Origin: Zarea fungicola
Taxonomy: Eukaryota > Ascomycota > Sordariomycetes > Hypocreales > Cordycipitaceae
DNA: 64,000 bases
Direction of reading: 5' to 3'
Assembly: GCA_900169235.1 (NCBI GenBank)
Contig: FWCC01000298.1
Location: 186,001 to 250,000, forward strand
Shown: positions 47,801-59,000 of the stretch, in pieces
Numbering within the stretch: position 1 is the stretch's first letter
Layout: the number at the start of each line of letters is the position of its first letter
The notes under the pieces: model-generated
Told to the model about the DNA's origin: nothing
The model's database searches: none
What the model saw: only the letters and a program-made list of their open reading frames with translations
Program-made: the position numbers and the translations under genes

Positions 47801-49254
47801 CTACGACGCTATCGCAATCGTCCGTCATGGTGCTGGAAGGAGAGCGGCATGTATTCTCAGTGACATTACAAAATCTGTCTTCCACTCCCGTCGACTTTAT
47901 GCTCTTCTCATTTACGGACTCCACACAGGGGCCACTGCAAGCAGCGCTCAGTAGCAGAGATGCTCCTGCCACCGAAATGTACGAGTACGAGCTTATTCTT
48001 ATGAAGAAGCAGGCGCTGCGGTTACCAAAGAGTGAGCCGAACCGACACATCGCCCCGGGCGGCGAGGCGACTTTTGATTTTGAGATTCTTGGCAAGCCAG
48101 GCCTAACAAACGCGGCTATTCAGGTCGACTACACCTATCTTGGTGTTCCCATTGACGAGATTACGGAGCAGTTCTTTACAAGACAGCTTTCTCTAGACCT
48201 GGCTGTGACAGTTAATGCCAGTGTCGAACTGTCGAGGATAGATGCCCTCCCTGTCTATGGCGGAATCCCACAAAGCTTACTGGATCGTGTTGGCGGTACT
48301 GCGTCGGCTACGGATGAGGAATATTGTCTGTTGTCAGTGGATATGCGCAATTCATGGCCTAGCCAGATGGCTATCCGACTCGAAAGCAGCGAGGGAATGG
48401 CAGTCGAGGACAATATCCTCCCCGGAAAAACGGCACGTCTTGTCCTGCCCGTCAAGCGTATTCTGCTGGATGATCCACATGCACCCGTGCCGAGCCTGAA
48501 TCCTAAAAAGACTAGGCAGTTTGTTGTTAGCTCGAGCAAGATCTCGCCCGAGATGGAGCGAGCGAACCGAGAGGCGTTTTGGTACCGCGAAAGGATCCTT
48601 GATTCGCTAAAAGCCACCTGGCGCACCACGTCGGCGCCGAGAAAGAATGGCGTCATTGACCTGCGCAACATTCGACTGACGACGCGCATGATTGAGGCGA
48701 TTAAAATTGACGAGGTGGATATTCGCATGTCTATGCAGCCTGCCAGTGAAACCACAACAACACAGGCAGAGACCGTGGCAGCGGAGACACCAACTACGAC
48801 GGGTACGAACGTGGCCATGATGGATGAATTTATGAACTTGAAGGTGCATATTACGAATAAGACGAACCGGCCCATTCTACCGATGCTGCGGCTCATGCCG
48901 GCGCTCTGCCACCGGCCGCTGACAGTTGCGCTGGACTACACGCGCAAGTTTGCTTGGAATGGGACACTGCAGCAGCTTCTCCCGAAGGTCAAAGCAGGGG
49001 GGAGTCGGGACTTTGTGCTGGGCTTCGTGCCGCTGTGCCGCGGCGAGTTTGAGATAACCGCGTCGGTGGAGGAAGTTTTGGTGTGGGAGCCGGCGTGCAA
49101 GGCGGAAGAGGAGGAGGAGAAGCAGAAGAAGAGGAATAGCAGACCGAGGTCGAACACGCACGAGACAGCCATGGATGCGGCGCTGGGGGTGAAGCAGCGG
49201 AGAATCTGGCATTCACGGCATCCATTTATGCTCTCGGTCAAGGATGGGGAGTGA
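44833..49254 (+). CDS. TRS120: TRS120, TRAPPII complex subunit (TRAPPC9 orthologue)
   Basis: Large subunit of the TRAPPII tethering complex, which activates Rab11/Ypt31 at the late Golgi; 1443 aa. Exon 1 (44833-44998) encodes the conserved start (ARVKALLLPVGKVKADRFSS), and a 90-nt intron leads to exon 2 (45089-49254). The junction AAC preserves the frame into MFSPLAYPDGVILYDL. Residues about 225-315 form a Ser/Pro/Arg-rich disordered insert. Conserved blocks include WHGKALELILINLFLLGWL and a C-terminal run of beta-rich segments (LQNLSSTPVDFMLFSF, LRLMPALCHRPLTVALDYTR) typical of the Trs120/TRAPPC9 Ig-like repeats. A short acidic Glu/Lys stretch lies near the C-terminus. Starting inside exon 2 is open but would lose the conserved first strand, so the spliced start is preferred. 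Confidence 0.93.
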
Positions 49255-50135
49255 TACGGGTAGAAATTAAAGCTACATTAGTAGTAGCCGTGTACGATTC
49301 GCTAATGTACCTTGCGCCGATTCTTTACGAATCGTGGGCGATGGAATTAGAGAGAGATCCAGCGTTCCCGAATGCTCACGGCAAATGCAACAAGGGACAT
49401 GGATGACAAGCACAGCCAAAAATGAGCTATTAATAAAAAGATAGTGAGACTCCATAACAGTAGGCTTAATGCTTTCTCCAGCGCCGGGAGAAGCATACCA
49501 GTACATGCAACATTCTTTGCCTGCCCATGTCTCAGGTTGCTCACCATAACTAATTCCGTGCCTTTTCCTATTCTTTGAGCGCATCTAGGACTGCCTAAAT
49601 CGGAACCAGGTCCGGGTCCGGTCGGACGGCTTCCTGCGGGACTTGTACTACTAGTTAGCGCAAAGGGAAGTTTGCCCCTCGAATTGGCGGGCGGCTCATT
49701 ATCTTCCAAAGTTGGAAGTGTTGAGTCAGGCTCAAGATTTTAGTGACCACTCTTTCGGAAAATCATAACTTTTTTCATGACTACAACGGTCGCTGGGATT
49801 CCTTTCTCAATTTATTCACGTTCTATCTTTACTGGGGAGGAATTGAAACTGTGCATATATCTACCAGTTGGGTCTTCTTCGTTTACTCCTCGTCGACCCG
49901 CCACAGGCTACGACTACCATTTTTGACTTTTTTGTGGCTTGCCGATGTCAACTGTGTCGGAGCAGACCAGGAAAAAAGGACTGACGAAGTGAGAGGACTT
50001 TTCGTAACAACGTCGAGATTCCCATCTCATTACCAACTCAAAAGGTGCCAAAGAGAGGGAACAGGTATCGGGTTCCTGTCTCATAACTCCTCAGGCAACA
50101 GCGTGGACATAGAATCGAGGATTTTTCCCCCACAC
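49255..50135. promoter_or_regulatory. upstream region of PABA synthase with open in-frame extension
   Basis: 880 bp between TRS120 and the PABA synthase ATG. From 49743 to 50135 the frame of the downstream gene stays open for 131 codons but contains no ATG; its first usable codon is GTG. It may be a leader, part of an upstream exon or a non-AUG extension. Confidence 0.45.
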
Positions 50136-52850
50136 ATGAGGATGCCCTTGATCCAGTCACCTAACGGCTCCGGCTCATCAACCCCGGCTTTGGATACGCG
50201 CGCCGGGATCACCACCGACAGCCCTGCTGCTGCTGCTGCTGCTGTGCACAACATTGGCTGCGGCATGACACCCAAGCGTATCCTCTTTCTGGACGCTTAC
50301 GACTCCTTCACCAACAACATCGTCTCCCTCCTCAAGGATGCGCTTGGCGACGACGTGCAGGTTCACGTCATCCATATGGATCTGCGCACGCTGCACTCGG
50401 ACCCAACGCCGGACTGGACAACGGATGAGTTCTTCGCCCGCCTCGCCTCCTTTGATGCCGTCGTCTGCGGCCCGGGACCCGGATCGCCGCTGTGCGCCGA
50501 GGACGTCGGCGCATTCCGCCACCTCTGGGATCTAGACCGCCAGCACGCGATTCCCGTCTTTGGCATCTGCCTGGGCCTGCAAAGCCTGGTCGCGCACTTT
50601 GGCGGCCGGATACGCAAACTACGGCGCGGCCTACACGGCATGGTGCGGAGCATCGAGCACAAGGGCGTGGAGCCTGCGTCGGCGGCGGGGGGGTACGCGG
50701 ACATCTTCCAGGGCGTGCCACCGTTCCGGGCGACGCTGTACCACAGCCTCTGCGCGGATGTTGGGCAGGACGCCGTTCCGGACGCGCAGTGGCCGTCGGC
50801 GCGGTGGCAGGCACCTGCGGCGGCACCGGCGCTGGTTCCGCTGGCGTGGGTGACGGAAAGGGAGAACGACGATGAGAGGGTGCTAATGGGCGCCCGGCAC
50901 GCCAGCCTGCCCTTTTGGGGCGTTCAGTGTCATCCAGAGTCCATCTGCACCGACTCCCTCGCCGTGCAGACCTTGCTGCGCAACTGGTTCGACCAGGCAG
51001 CCAAGTGGAACGCGATGCAAGGCCGCAAGCGCCAGCCATGGACGCTGCCGCTGGTGCACTCGGCTAGCCTTGAATCCGCCGCGTCTGCCCGCGGCGACAC
51101 AGCATCGTCAGCGGCACCACATTCGGGCCCTTCAGAGCGCGAGATGGCGGCCGCACGATGGTCGAATCTCCTACGCAGTGGTCTCGCCAGCGTCGGCGCA
51201 AAACCGGGCTACGTCTGCCGGCAGATCAAGCTCCCGGACGGCGTAGACACGGCCGACGTGGCGGAGATTCTGGGGCTGGGCGAGGGCGAGACGATTGTGC
51301 TCGATTCGTCGAGCACCAAGAACGGCGATCCCCTGGCGCGAAATAGTATAATTGCTCTCGGGGTTGACGAAGCCACGCGTCTAGAGTACCACGTCCGCGA
51401 CGACTATGCCACGTTCCGCCGTCCTGCGTCAGAAGGACGGCCAGAGGAGGTGCAAGTAATTCCGCTCAATGGCAACGAGGACGATCCCATGGCGGTATAC
51501 CAAATCATGTCTGCGTACTGGAAGGTGCGCAAGCTCGACATGGCCGACGATGCAGATGGCCTGCCTACCTTTAAGGGCGGATTCATGGGCTTCGTTACGT
51601 ACGAGATGGGCCTAAGCACACTCAGTCCCGGCGCCGTCTCTGCGCACCGCGGACACCACCGGCCGGACCTGGTCATGGCCTGGATCGCCAAGAGCGTGGT
51701 TCTCGACCACAAGGCCGGCATCGCCTACGTGCAGAGCCTGACGACGGAAGCGTGCGATGGCAGCTGGGTCGACAGCGTCGCGGAGACTCTGCAGCGGGCC
51801 GCGACATGGCGGAATCCGGGTTCCGGCCGCCTGGTGAGCAGCCCCAAGGCCACACTGACACCCGAGGAGCTATGGGAGGACATTGCGGCGGGCGGCGGGG
51901 GCGAACGCCTCACCATCACTGTGCCCGACTCGGAAAAGTACGAAGACGACGTGCGCCATTGCCAGTACGCTATCAAGGAGGGCCACTCCTACGAACTATG
52001 CCTCACGGCGCAGACAACGATGACACGGCCGTCGGAAAACAGGACGCAGCACCACCACGACCACCAGCAGCATCGCTCGCCGTGGGAAATCTACCGCACG
52101 CTGCGCTGCCGCCAGCCCGCGCCGTTTGGGTCCTTTATCCGGCTCGGCGGCGCCACGGTTGTGAGCTGCTCGCCGGAGCGCTTCCTCTCGACGGACCGCG
52201 ACGGCCTCTGCTCGATGCGTCCGATGAAGGGCACGGTGCGCAAGTCGGCGGCCGTGTCCACGCTCGCCGAGGCGGAGAAGATCCTGCATATTCCCAAGGA
52301 AGAGGCGGAGAACCTGATGATTGTCGATTTAGTCCGGCACGACCTCTACGGCGTGTGCGGACCGCAAAACGTGACGGTACCGGACCTGCTCAAGGTGGAG
52401 GAGTATGCGACCGTGTTTCAGATGGTGACCATGGTCAACGGCCAGCTACCGCCGCCGCGTCGCCGCGAAGGTGAAGATGGGGATGACAATGCCATGAACG
52501 GCATAGACGTGCTGGCTGCGACACTGCCACCGGGGAGCATGACGGGCGCACCCAAGAAGCGCAGCTGTGAGCTGCTCCGGGTGATTGAGCCCGGTGAGCG
52601 CAGCGTCTATTCTGGCGTCGTTGGATACTTTGACGTCCAGGGCCAGGGTGACTGGAGCGTGACAATCCGCACCATGTTTCACTGGGACGACGAGATGGCG
52701 CCTGGTGAGCCTGGCGAAACAGAGGAGCGCGAAGTCTGGCGTATCGGCGCCGGTGGTGCCGTGACGATTCTCAGCACGCCAGAGGGAGAGAGAGAGGAAA
52801 TGTTTACAAAGCTATTTGGCCCGCTGGGCACGTTTAGAGATGCAGCTTAA
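50136..52850 (+). CDS. ABZ1: aminodeoxychorismate synthase (PabA-PabB fusion), PABA/folate pathway
   Basis: Converts chorismate and glutamine to 4-amino-4-deoxychorismate, the precursor of p-aminobenzoate and folate; cytosolic, 904 aa, one exon. Residues about 45-290 are a class I glutamine amidotransferase: DAYDSFTNN start, nucleophile Cys145 in GICLGLQS, and the His266/Glu268 pair in VQCHPES. The chorismate-binding module follows: FKGGFMGFVTYEMGL, a YELCLTAQTTM block, CSPERFL, MRPMKGTVRKS, EEAENLMIVDLVRHD, PGSMTGAPKKRS near 800, and RIGAGGAVTILSTPEGE at the end. The DAYDSF start and domain order separate it from anthranilate synthase. The first in-frame ATG (50136) was chosen; Met3 is an alternative. 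GC content is visibly higher than in its neighbours. Confidence 0.95.
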   Translation: MRMPLIQSPNGSGSSTPALDTRAGITTDSPAAAAAAVHNIGCGMTPKRILFLDAYDSFTNNIVSLLKDALGDDVQVHVIHMDLRTLHSDPTPDWTTDEFFARLASFDAVVCGPGPGSPLCAEDVGAFRHLWDLDRQHAIPVFGICLGLQSLVAHFGGRIRKLRRGLHGMVRSIEHKGVEPASAAGGYADIFQGVPPFRATLYHSLCADVGQDAVPDAQWPSARWQAPAAAPALVPLAWVTERENDDERVLMGARHASLPFWGVQCHPESICTDSLAVQTLLRNWFDQAAKWNAMQGRKRQPWTLPLVHSASLESAASARGDTASSAAPHSGPSEREMAAARWSNLLRSGLASVGAKPGYVCRQIKLPDGVDTADVAEILGLGEGETIVLDSSSTKNGDPLARNSIIALGVDEATRLEYHVRDDYATFRRPASEGRPEEVQVIPLNGNEDDPMAVYQIMSAYWKVRKLDMADDADGLPTFKGGFMGFVTYEMGLSTLSPGAVSAHRGHHRPDLVMAWIAKSVVLDHKAGIAYVQSLTTEACDGSWVDSVAETLQRAATWRNPGSGRLVSSPKATLTPEELWEDIAAGGGGERLTITVPDSEKYEDDVRHCQYAIKEGHSYELCLTAQTTMTRPSENRTQHHHDHQQHRSPWEIYRTLRCRQPAPFGSFIRLGGATVVSCSPERFLSTDRDGLCSMRPMKGTVRKSAAVSTLAEAEKILHIPKEEAENLMIVDLVRHDLYGVCGPQNVTVPDLLKVEEYATVFQMVTMVNGQLPPPRRREGEDGDDNAMNGIDVLAATLPPGSMTGAPKKRSCELLRVIEPGERSVYSGVVGYFDVQGQGDWSVTIRTMFHWDDEMAPGEPGETEEREVWRIGAGGAVTILSTPEGEREEMFTKLFGPLGTFRDAA

Positions 52851-53394
52851 AAACTGCAGTCAGTGGATTTAAAGAGGGTTTTGCAGGGTAGCAAGAATCT
52901 CCTTTAAATTTTCTTTAAATTCTATTCAACAAAAGTCCTGGGTGGACTTCTTTTTCTGGGAACAACGTCGGTTTACTACATTTATATAAAGGGTTTTGGA
53001 GCGATCTCAACATCAGCATACAGGTAAATAATGAATCAATGCATTTTTTTTTTCAGAACAGTATAATATGCAGTTTATATATTTTATAAGCAATCTATCA
53101 ACTCATTTCTTGAAGATCAGTATAGAAAGAAAGGTTGATAGTGGGAAGCAGGTAATTTAGTATAGCTTAACGATGTGAAATTCATAAAATTATTTTCTTC
53201 AGTTAGCGCTCATGCCTATTGCAAAAAAAAAAAGACGGAAAAAAGAACAACCCCAAAAGTTGAACCGCGGGTTGCCAACACAACCCTCGACGCCTGAGCC
53301 TCCGACGAAAGATACAGATACAAAATAGTGGTTTGCCCTTTCCCATGCAGCGTACTTGAGATCATCTCCCTCCGAGTTAACAATGTGGCTCTGT
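52851..53394. other. convergent 3' flanks of ABZ1 and VPS55
   Basis: A 544-bp AT-rich gap between converging genes, the expected place for both polyadenylation sites. No gene was seen. Confidence 0.55.
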
Positions 53395-53862
53395 TTAAAA
53401 GTCTTGCTCTTCTTGGAAAAAGAGGCCAAAGCTGATAATGGTTCCATAAATCAAGAGACCACCGGAAATGGACATGATCATAGCTTCGACGCGGATGATG
53501 TCGGCGTGGGCGAGGACAACGGGGAGGGCTATGAGGGTATGCGCGATTAGCAACCATTGAACTATTGACGAGAAAACGATGAGGACTGGAGAGAGAAAAA
53601 ACGTACCCATGCCCATGACGACAAAGAAGCCGGTAAAGAAGCGGCCGACATCGAGAACAGCAGCGCCGGAGCTCTCCACAAAGTCATCCGGATTGGCGCA
53701 GCGGCTACTGATCCAGTTTGGTATCGGGGCGACAATGTAGGTGGCGACGACGAGCAGCGGAAAGTACGAGTGAAAGAGGGCGCACGAGAGGATGACGAGG
53801 AGGAAGCCGAGGGCGAGGACAAAGGACAGGGCAATGATGGTCTTGAGGCCGGCGGTCGGCAT
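53395..53862 (-). CDS. VPS55: VPS55, endosomal sorting membrane protein (LEPROT family)
   Basis: Small four-pass membrane protein of late endosomes, needed for endosome-to-vacuole traffic together with Vps68; 129 aa. Exon 1 is 53862-53607 and exon 2 is 53528-53395, separated by a 78-nt intron (GTACGT to ATAG) that could be read through in frame but would insert residues in the family's third membrane segment. Splicing restores VVMGMALPVVLAHADIIR, matching the family pattern. Landmarks: four hydrophobic segments, a PNWISSRCANPDD loop, and the C-terminal GGLLIYGTIISFGLFF. The length is close to that of fungal orthologues. It shares a 2.2-kb upstream region with the divergent ABCC gene. Confidence 0.93.
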   Translation of the reverse strand: MPTAGLKTIIALSFVLALGFLLVILSCALFHSYFPLLVVATYIVAPIPNWISSRCANPDDFVESSGAAVLDVGRFFTGFFVVMGMGTFFLSPVLIVFSSIVQWLLIAHTLIALPVVLAHADIIRVEAMIMSISGGLLIYGTIISFGLFFQEEQDF

Positions 53863-56056
53863 GGTGGGCGGGGTCTAGCGGCGCGGCGGCGGCGGCGGCA
53901 GCGAATGTGCGGGGGAGGATACGATATAGCTTTCGCTTAACTTCCAGTTGAGAAGACAGATGGCCAGAAGTCTATTCTCTGGAGGTGCCCACGAGGTCGT
54001 TGTCGGGTAAGAGGCCCGGGCTCGAGTACAGCTCAACTTGAAAGTCGGCCGGGTTGGCGGGAGCTGCGCAAATGGAGCAGCGACTCAAGCACGTGGATTG
54101 GAGATTTCTCCTTGACAGCTTATAAATGAGCGCAGAACTGTGACCGGTGGCAGAGACGATGCGGGTGCTCGTGAAAAGCGGACGATGAGGAATGAAGATG
54201 CGACTCACGAGACAGTTGCGTATAATGTGTGACGTTGACAGCCGCCTTTGGTCGACCCTCTGGAGGCTGGTAACCGGTTGCGCGGCGGAGAGCAGGATTA
54301 GGCAGGCGGTGAGGTGACTGAAGAATGAAAGTGGCAGAATGGAGGTACCACTCTGGTGACAAGTAACAGAGCAATATTTATTTACTCAAGGAGATTGACA
54401 AGAAAATGATGATGCAATTAACAAACAGTTTAAAAAAAAAAAAAAAAAACCAGTCTAAATCGCACAAGAAAGCCAAGTATAATGGGATAGAACCACCTGG
54501 AGAGCATAGGACATCTTTGGCATGCCATCATCAGTACTGAATCTTCCAGCTGGTATGCAGCCGGCGGCTTACTCGGCGCATTGCTGAGACGCGAGGCCCG
54601 CAGCCATCGCCAACAGCGCTGTGGGCGGCGCGTCCCCGCCGCTGTATCTACCAGTTGAGGCCTAGAACGCACCGAAACTTGTTGTTACCGCGCTGAGATG
54701 CTCCCTAAGACCGCTAGCCTCCTCCGAAGTCTAATTTAGCACCGGCTAACAAACTTGCTGTAAGCATTTAGAGCAGTAAGTATGCCCTTTCACTCCAATT
54801 AAAAAAAATTAAAAAAAATTTGAACCTTTCTTAGCCTCCTTTTATTTTCTCCTTCTTTTTTCTTTTGTGTTAGGCTGCCCTGAAGGGCCCGAAGCAGCAT
54901 CGGATACGGCAGCCAGCCCAAACCCGAGACAAGTCGCATTGCCCGCTCATACATAAAACCTGCGCAAATAATTACTAACAACTTTGGGGAGGGGCGCTCA
55001 CGCCATGCTTTAACTTCTACAGAGTACAAATTCAACTCCATAATCTGGCTGCGGCAAGGATATGGGCTAGACCCTTGCCCATCCTTGGAAGCTGGCGCCC
55101 ACCAGTATACGGACAGGTAGAGGGCCAATTGTGGCGCAGAAACTACACAGGAAAGCAATCAATGTTCTTTTATTTTAAATTGACTTTTTATTAGTGCTCT
55201 TGCCATAGCAAGATGCTGGCAAGACAATACAAGCTGCTGCTTCTCGTGGTTGTTGGTACCTTTGTCCTCGGTGGTGTCCCGCAATTGACGCCACCATGCA
55301 GTGTACGAACGGAGCTTTGGATAAATCAGGCTGAGCTTTACTTTACGTGAGTGTGGTAATCTTGAGCAAACTCGATGGTTGCGTATCTTTTTGGTTGCAT
55401 AGTCCTTGCGATGCCGGGTTTCCCTCTTGAGTTGATATGCCTTTGCTAAAAGTCACACGCCTCAGCCCATGAGGTCTCTTGCCCATGGGAATATGTGCTG
55501 CGACTGGCACTACAGAAAATGGCGTCTTGGTTAAAAGGATCCATCACAGCTCCGCTCGTGGCTTGGTCTATTACTTTACAAATTAAACGCCAAACGTCTT
55601 TTGGTACTAGTTTGCCCGCCGCATGTCCACTTCCAAGCCCACCTGCATCGGGGGAGATTCTCTGTAAAGATCCCGCCCGTTGTCTTTCTCACGGTGCCAC
55701 CCGGTTTATGATGGACTGCTGTTCCCTCCCGGGACACGCGCTCACACCCATATCCTTACCATGACATGGCCCCACTCGTTGGTACGTTGTATCTCTGCTC
55801 TTGACGCAGGATGACAAGCAGGGTATAAAAGCTGCGGCGGTTTCTGCAGGTTACCGCCGAGCCGCTCCCCTCTTCTCTTATACACTGCCCTCCTTTCTCT
55901 AAGACATCAATCATCGTTTGTCTGAGTAAGAAAGGCTTTCTATCTGCCAGTATTGGCACCCTGCTACCTGTATCTTCCACACACGCCGCCTTTTGCCCTG
56001 TGTTGGGGCTTCCTCGGTGGCTTGTTGGTAGTTTGTTAGTAGCTGTACAACTAACC
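53863..56056. other. divergent intergenic region between VPS55 and the ABCC gene
   Basis: About 2.2 kb holding both promoters. An A homopolymer lies at about 54432-54449. A small frame at 55213 with a signal-peptide-like start is discussed as a lead, not called as a gene. No RNA gene or transposon was seen. Confidence 0.5.
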
Positions 56057-59000
56057 ATGTTGCCCTCAATGGATCGCATGTTCGGGCCTGTCCTGCCTGG
56101 GAAATTCGACTTTACCCTCCTCTTCGAGCTTGTTATGCTTGGAATGGTACCTGCAGGCATTGCCATACTCGTCACCCCCATCTATCTCGCCGGCCTGGCC
56201 TTCAAGACCAAGCCAGTTCGGGCTGGTTATTTGCTCTGGCTGAAGCTTGCTGCAGCTATTTCGCTCGTCGCTGTCCAGCTTGCCAGCATCGTACTCTGGA
56301 CCCGGGCAGATAAATTCCGCTCCAATATTACTCTTGCTGCATCAATCCTGTCGCTCACGGCCTCGTTGTGTGTCATTGCCATTCTCTACATAGCGCACAC
56401 GTCGTCACTGCAAACATCTGCGTTCCTGAGCATCTTTCTCTCCCTCACCATGCTTTTTGACATCACAACGGCTCGATCCTACTTTCTCCGGCACTCTCTA
56501 GATGCCCTTGCGGCGCTGCAGGTGGCTGTTGCGTTCCTGAAACTAGTTCTCGCTGCACTGGAAGAGGTGCCGAAGCTGCATCTTCGTCGCTCAGATGCCA
56601 TTCAGCCTGGTATCAGCGAGACAGTTGGCTTCTGGAACCGATCACTGCTCCTTTGGATTAATCCACTTCTGAAACTTGGCTTCCGCAAAAACCTGGCCAT
56701 CAACGAGCTGCCGTATATTGGTGACAGATATGATCCCGAGAAAAACTTTGACCGATTTACGCCAAACTGGAATAACGGTATGTGCATACCCTGTGAACAT
56801 GACTGAGATTTGACCGAAACTTGGTCTTCTTCTTCTACAACTAACAAGGAAAAAAGTTGATAAAAAGTCCAAACTGCCGCTACCGTTGGCATGCTTCCGC
56901 ACAATCCACTGGCAATTTCTTGTCCCTGTGCTGCCCCGGCTTTGTTTCATCGGGTTTTCCGCCAGCCGACCGTTTTTAATGCAGCGCGTCATAGATACTG
57001 TTGGTTCTGGTCAAGGTTCTGGTGAGGTTGCTAATGGCCTAATTGGAGCCTTTGTTCTCATCTTTGGAGGACTCATGGTAATGTGCCTCTTGTCCGTCGA
57101 AGTTTACTGCCGTATTGACTAATACTTTGCACATTGCAGATTTCGAGGTCCATCTTTGACAGGCTTGAACTACAAGCAATAACCAGCACCCGAGGTATAC
57201 TTGCTGCGGCAGTCTATGACAAGGCTCAACGATTGAGCATCGATGAGCTCGGAAAATCGGCTGCTATCACTCTTTTAACTGCAGATATAGCCGGCGTGGA
57301 AACTGCTCTCGTATATCTGCACGCGACGTGGTCATCCCTTCTTGAGCTTGGCCTTGGCGTTTATGTTCTCTACACCTTTGTCAGCTACGCATGCTTTCTC
57401 TTGTTTATACCTGCCTCCTGTTCGTTTTTCCCCTTTGTAGAAGATGGTGGCCATCTAGATGCTGACATTTTCTGGAATTAGTGGGTGCGGCGGCATCATT
57501 CCTGGTCACCCGGAAGATGGCAAGAGCCAGAACGAAGTGGAATGTGAAAATTGAAGGCCGCATTGCAGCCACATCCAACATTCTTGCACAACTCAAGAGC
57601 ATCAAGGCGATGGGGCTTACTGGTGCTTTGTGCCAATTCTTGCAGCAAAAGCGTCTAGACGAAATCGATACCTCCATGCAGGAGCGCAACGCTCGCGTCA
57701 TGATCTACGGAATTTGTAAGGAAGCCGCCCAAGTCGACATCACATCTAAATAAATCCAGTTATGCTTACACAATGGATGCAGATGGTTTCGGCGCTGCTA
57801 TGACACCCGTTGCTGTTTTAGCAGGCGCTAGATTTTGGACCCGCGCATCAAATCCAATGACAGTTTCCGAGACTTTTTCTGCGTATGCTGCCATATTTAT
57901 CGCCGCACTACCCCTTAATACTCTGCTGAGTTTCCTGCCTTACTATGGAAGCGGATACGCTTGCATGATCCGCATTCAGCAGTTCCTCATACTTGGTGAA
58001 ATCAAGGATCAGCGCGGGTGCCCTGAGATGGATAGAATAAATGACGAAACATCAGAAAAGGCTCCCGCCCCTAAACGCCGAAGCAGATATGCTGTTGAGA
58101 TGAAAAACGTGACCGTGATGTCCGAGTTATCCAAACCAATCCTCAAAAATGTCAGCGTGAGCATTCCGAGAGGAACACTTTCCATGGTGCATGGTACAGT
58201 GGGTAGTGGTAAATCAGCCTTTCTCAAGACACTGCTAGGGGAGCTTGGTATTGCCTCTGGGACAATTGACGTTGCGACGAAGAGAATGGCATATGCCAGT
58301 GAAGGACCCTGGATACAGAATGTTACATTGCAAGACAACATCATTGGCCCGTACCCATTTGCTGAAGATCTTTACGAGGAAATTGTCTACGCTTGCGGCT
58401 TAGACAGAGACATGGCCGAACTACCAGATGGCGATCAGACGATGGCGGGCAGCAATGGATGCAATCTCAGTGGTGGACAAAAACAGCGTTTGGTATGATC
58501 CTTCAACCCGTTTTAGTCAAGTTTAAAGTCTAATACTTGGCAATATAGGGGTTGGCACGGTCACTTTTCGCACGTACCTCCATCATTATTTTGGATGATG
58601 TATTCAGTGCACTGGACTTGAATACGGCTTCACTTATTTTTGAAAGGGTTTGTGGGCCAGATGGACTGCTTCGCCGTTGGAACAGTACCGTGATCATGAC
58701 AACAAACAACTGTGAGTACCTTTTCACTCATCATGAACCGACGAGACGTAGCTCACTATCCTTGTGTCATCAGTGGAGCTCCTCAAGAGTGCAGATATCG
58801 TCTTTGAGATCAGCAACCAGGGTCTAGTTCGCCAGCACAAAAAAAATAGTCGCGCTGCCAGGGTCATTCATGCAACCTCAAAATCTCGTGCGACGTCATC
58901 ACAGCCAGAGGAACGAAGTGCACGTGTTCAGGTCGGGGCTACACCTCCTGCTGTTGATACCAGCAAAGAGGAATCCGCATTGACCGAGGCGGAGAAGTTG

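Noticed and set aside
50368..51039. 223-codon frame on the minus strand
   Set aside because: Antisense to the GC-rich amidotransferase domain of PABA synthase; Arg/Pro-rich with no motif.
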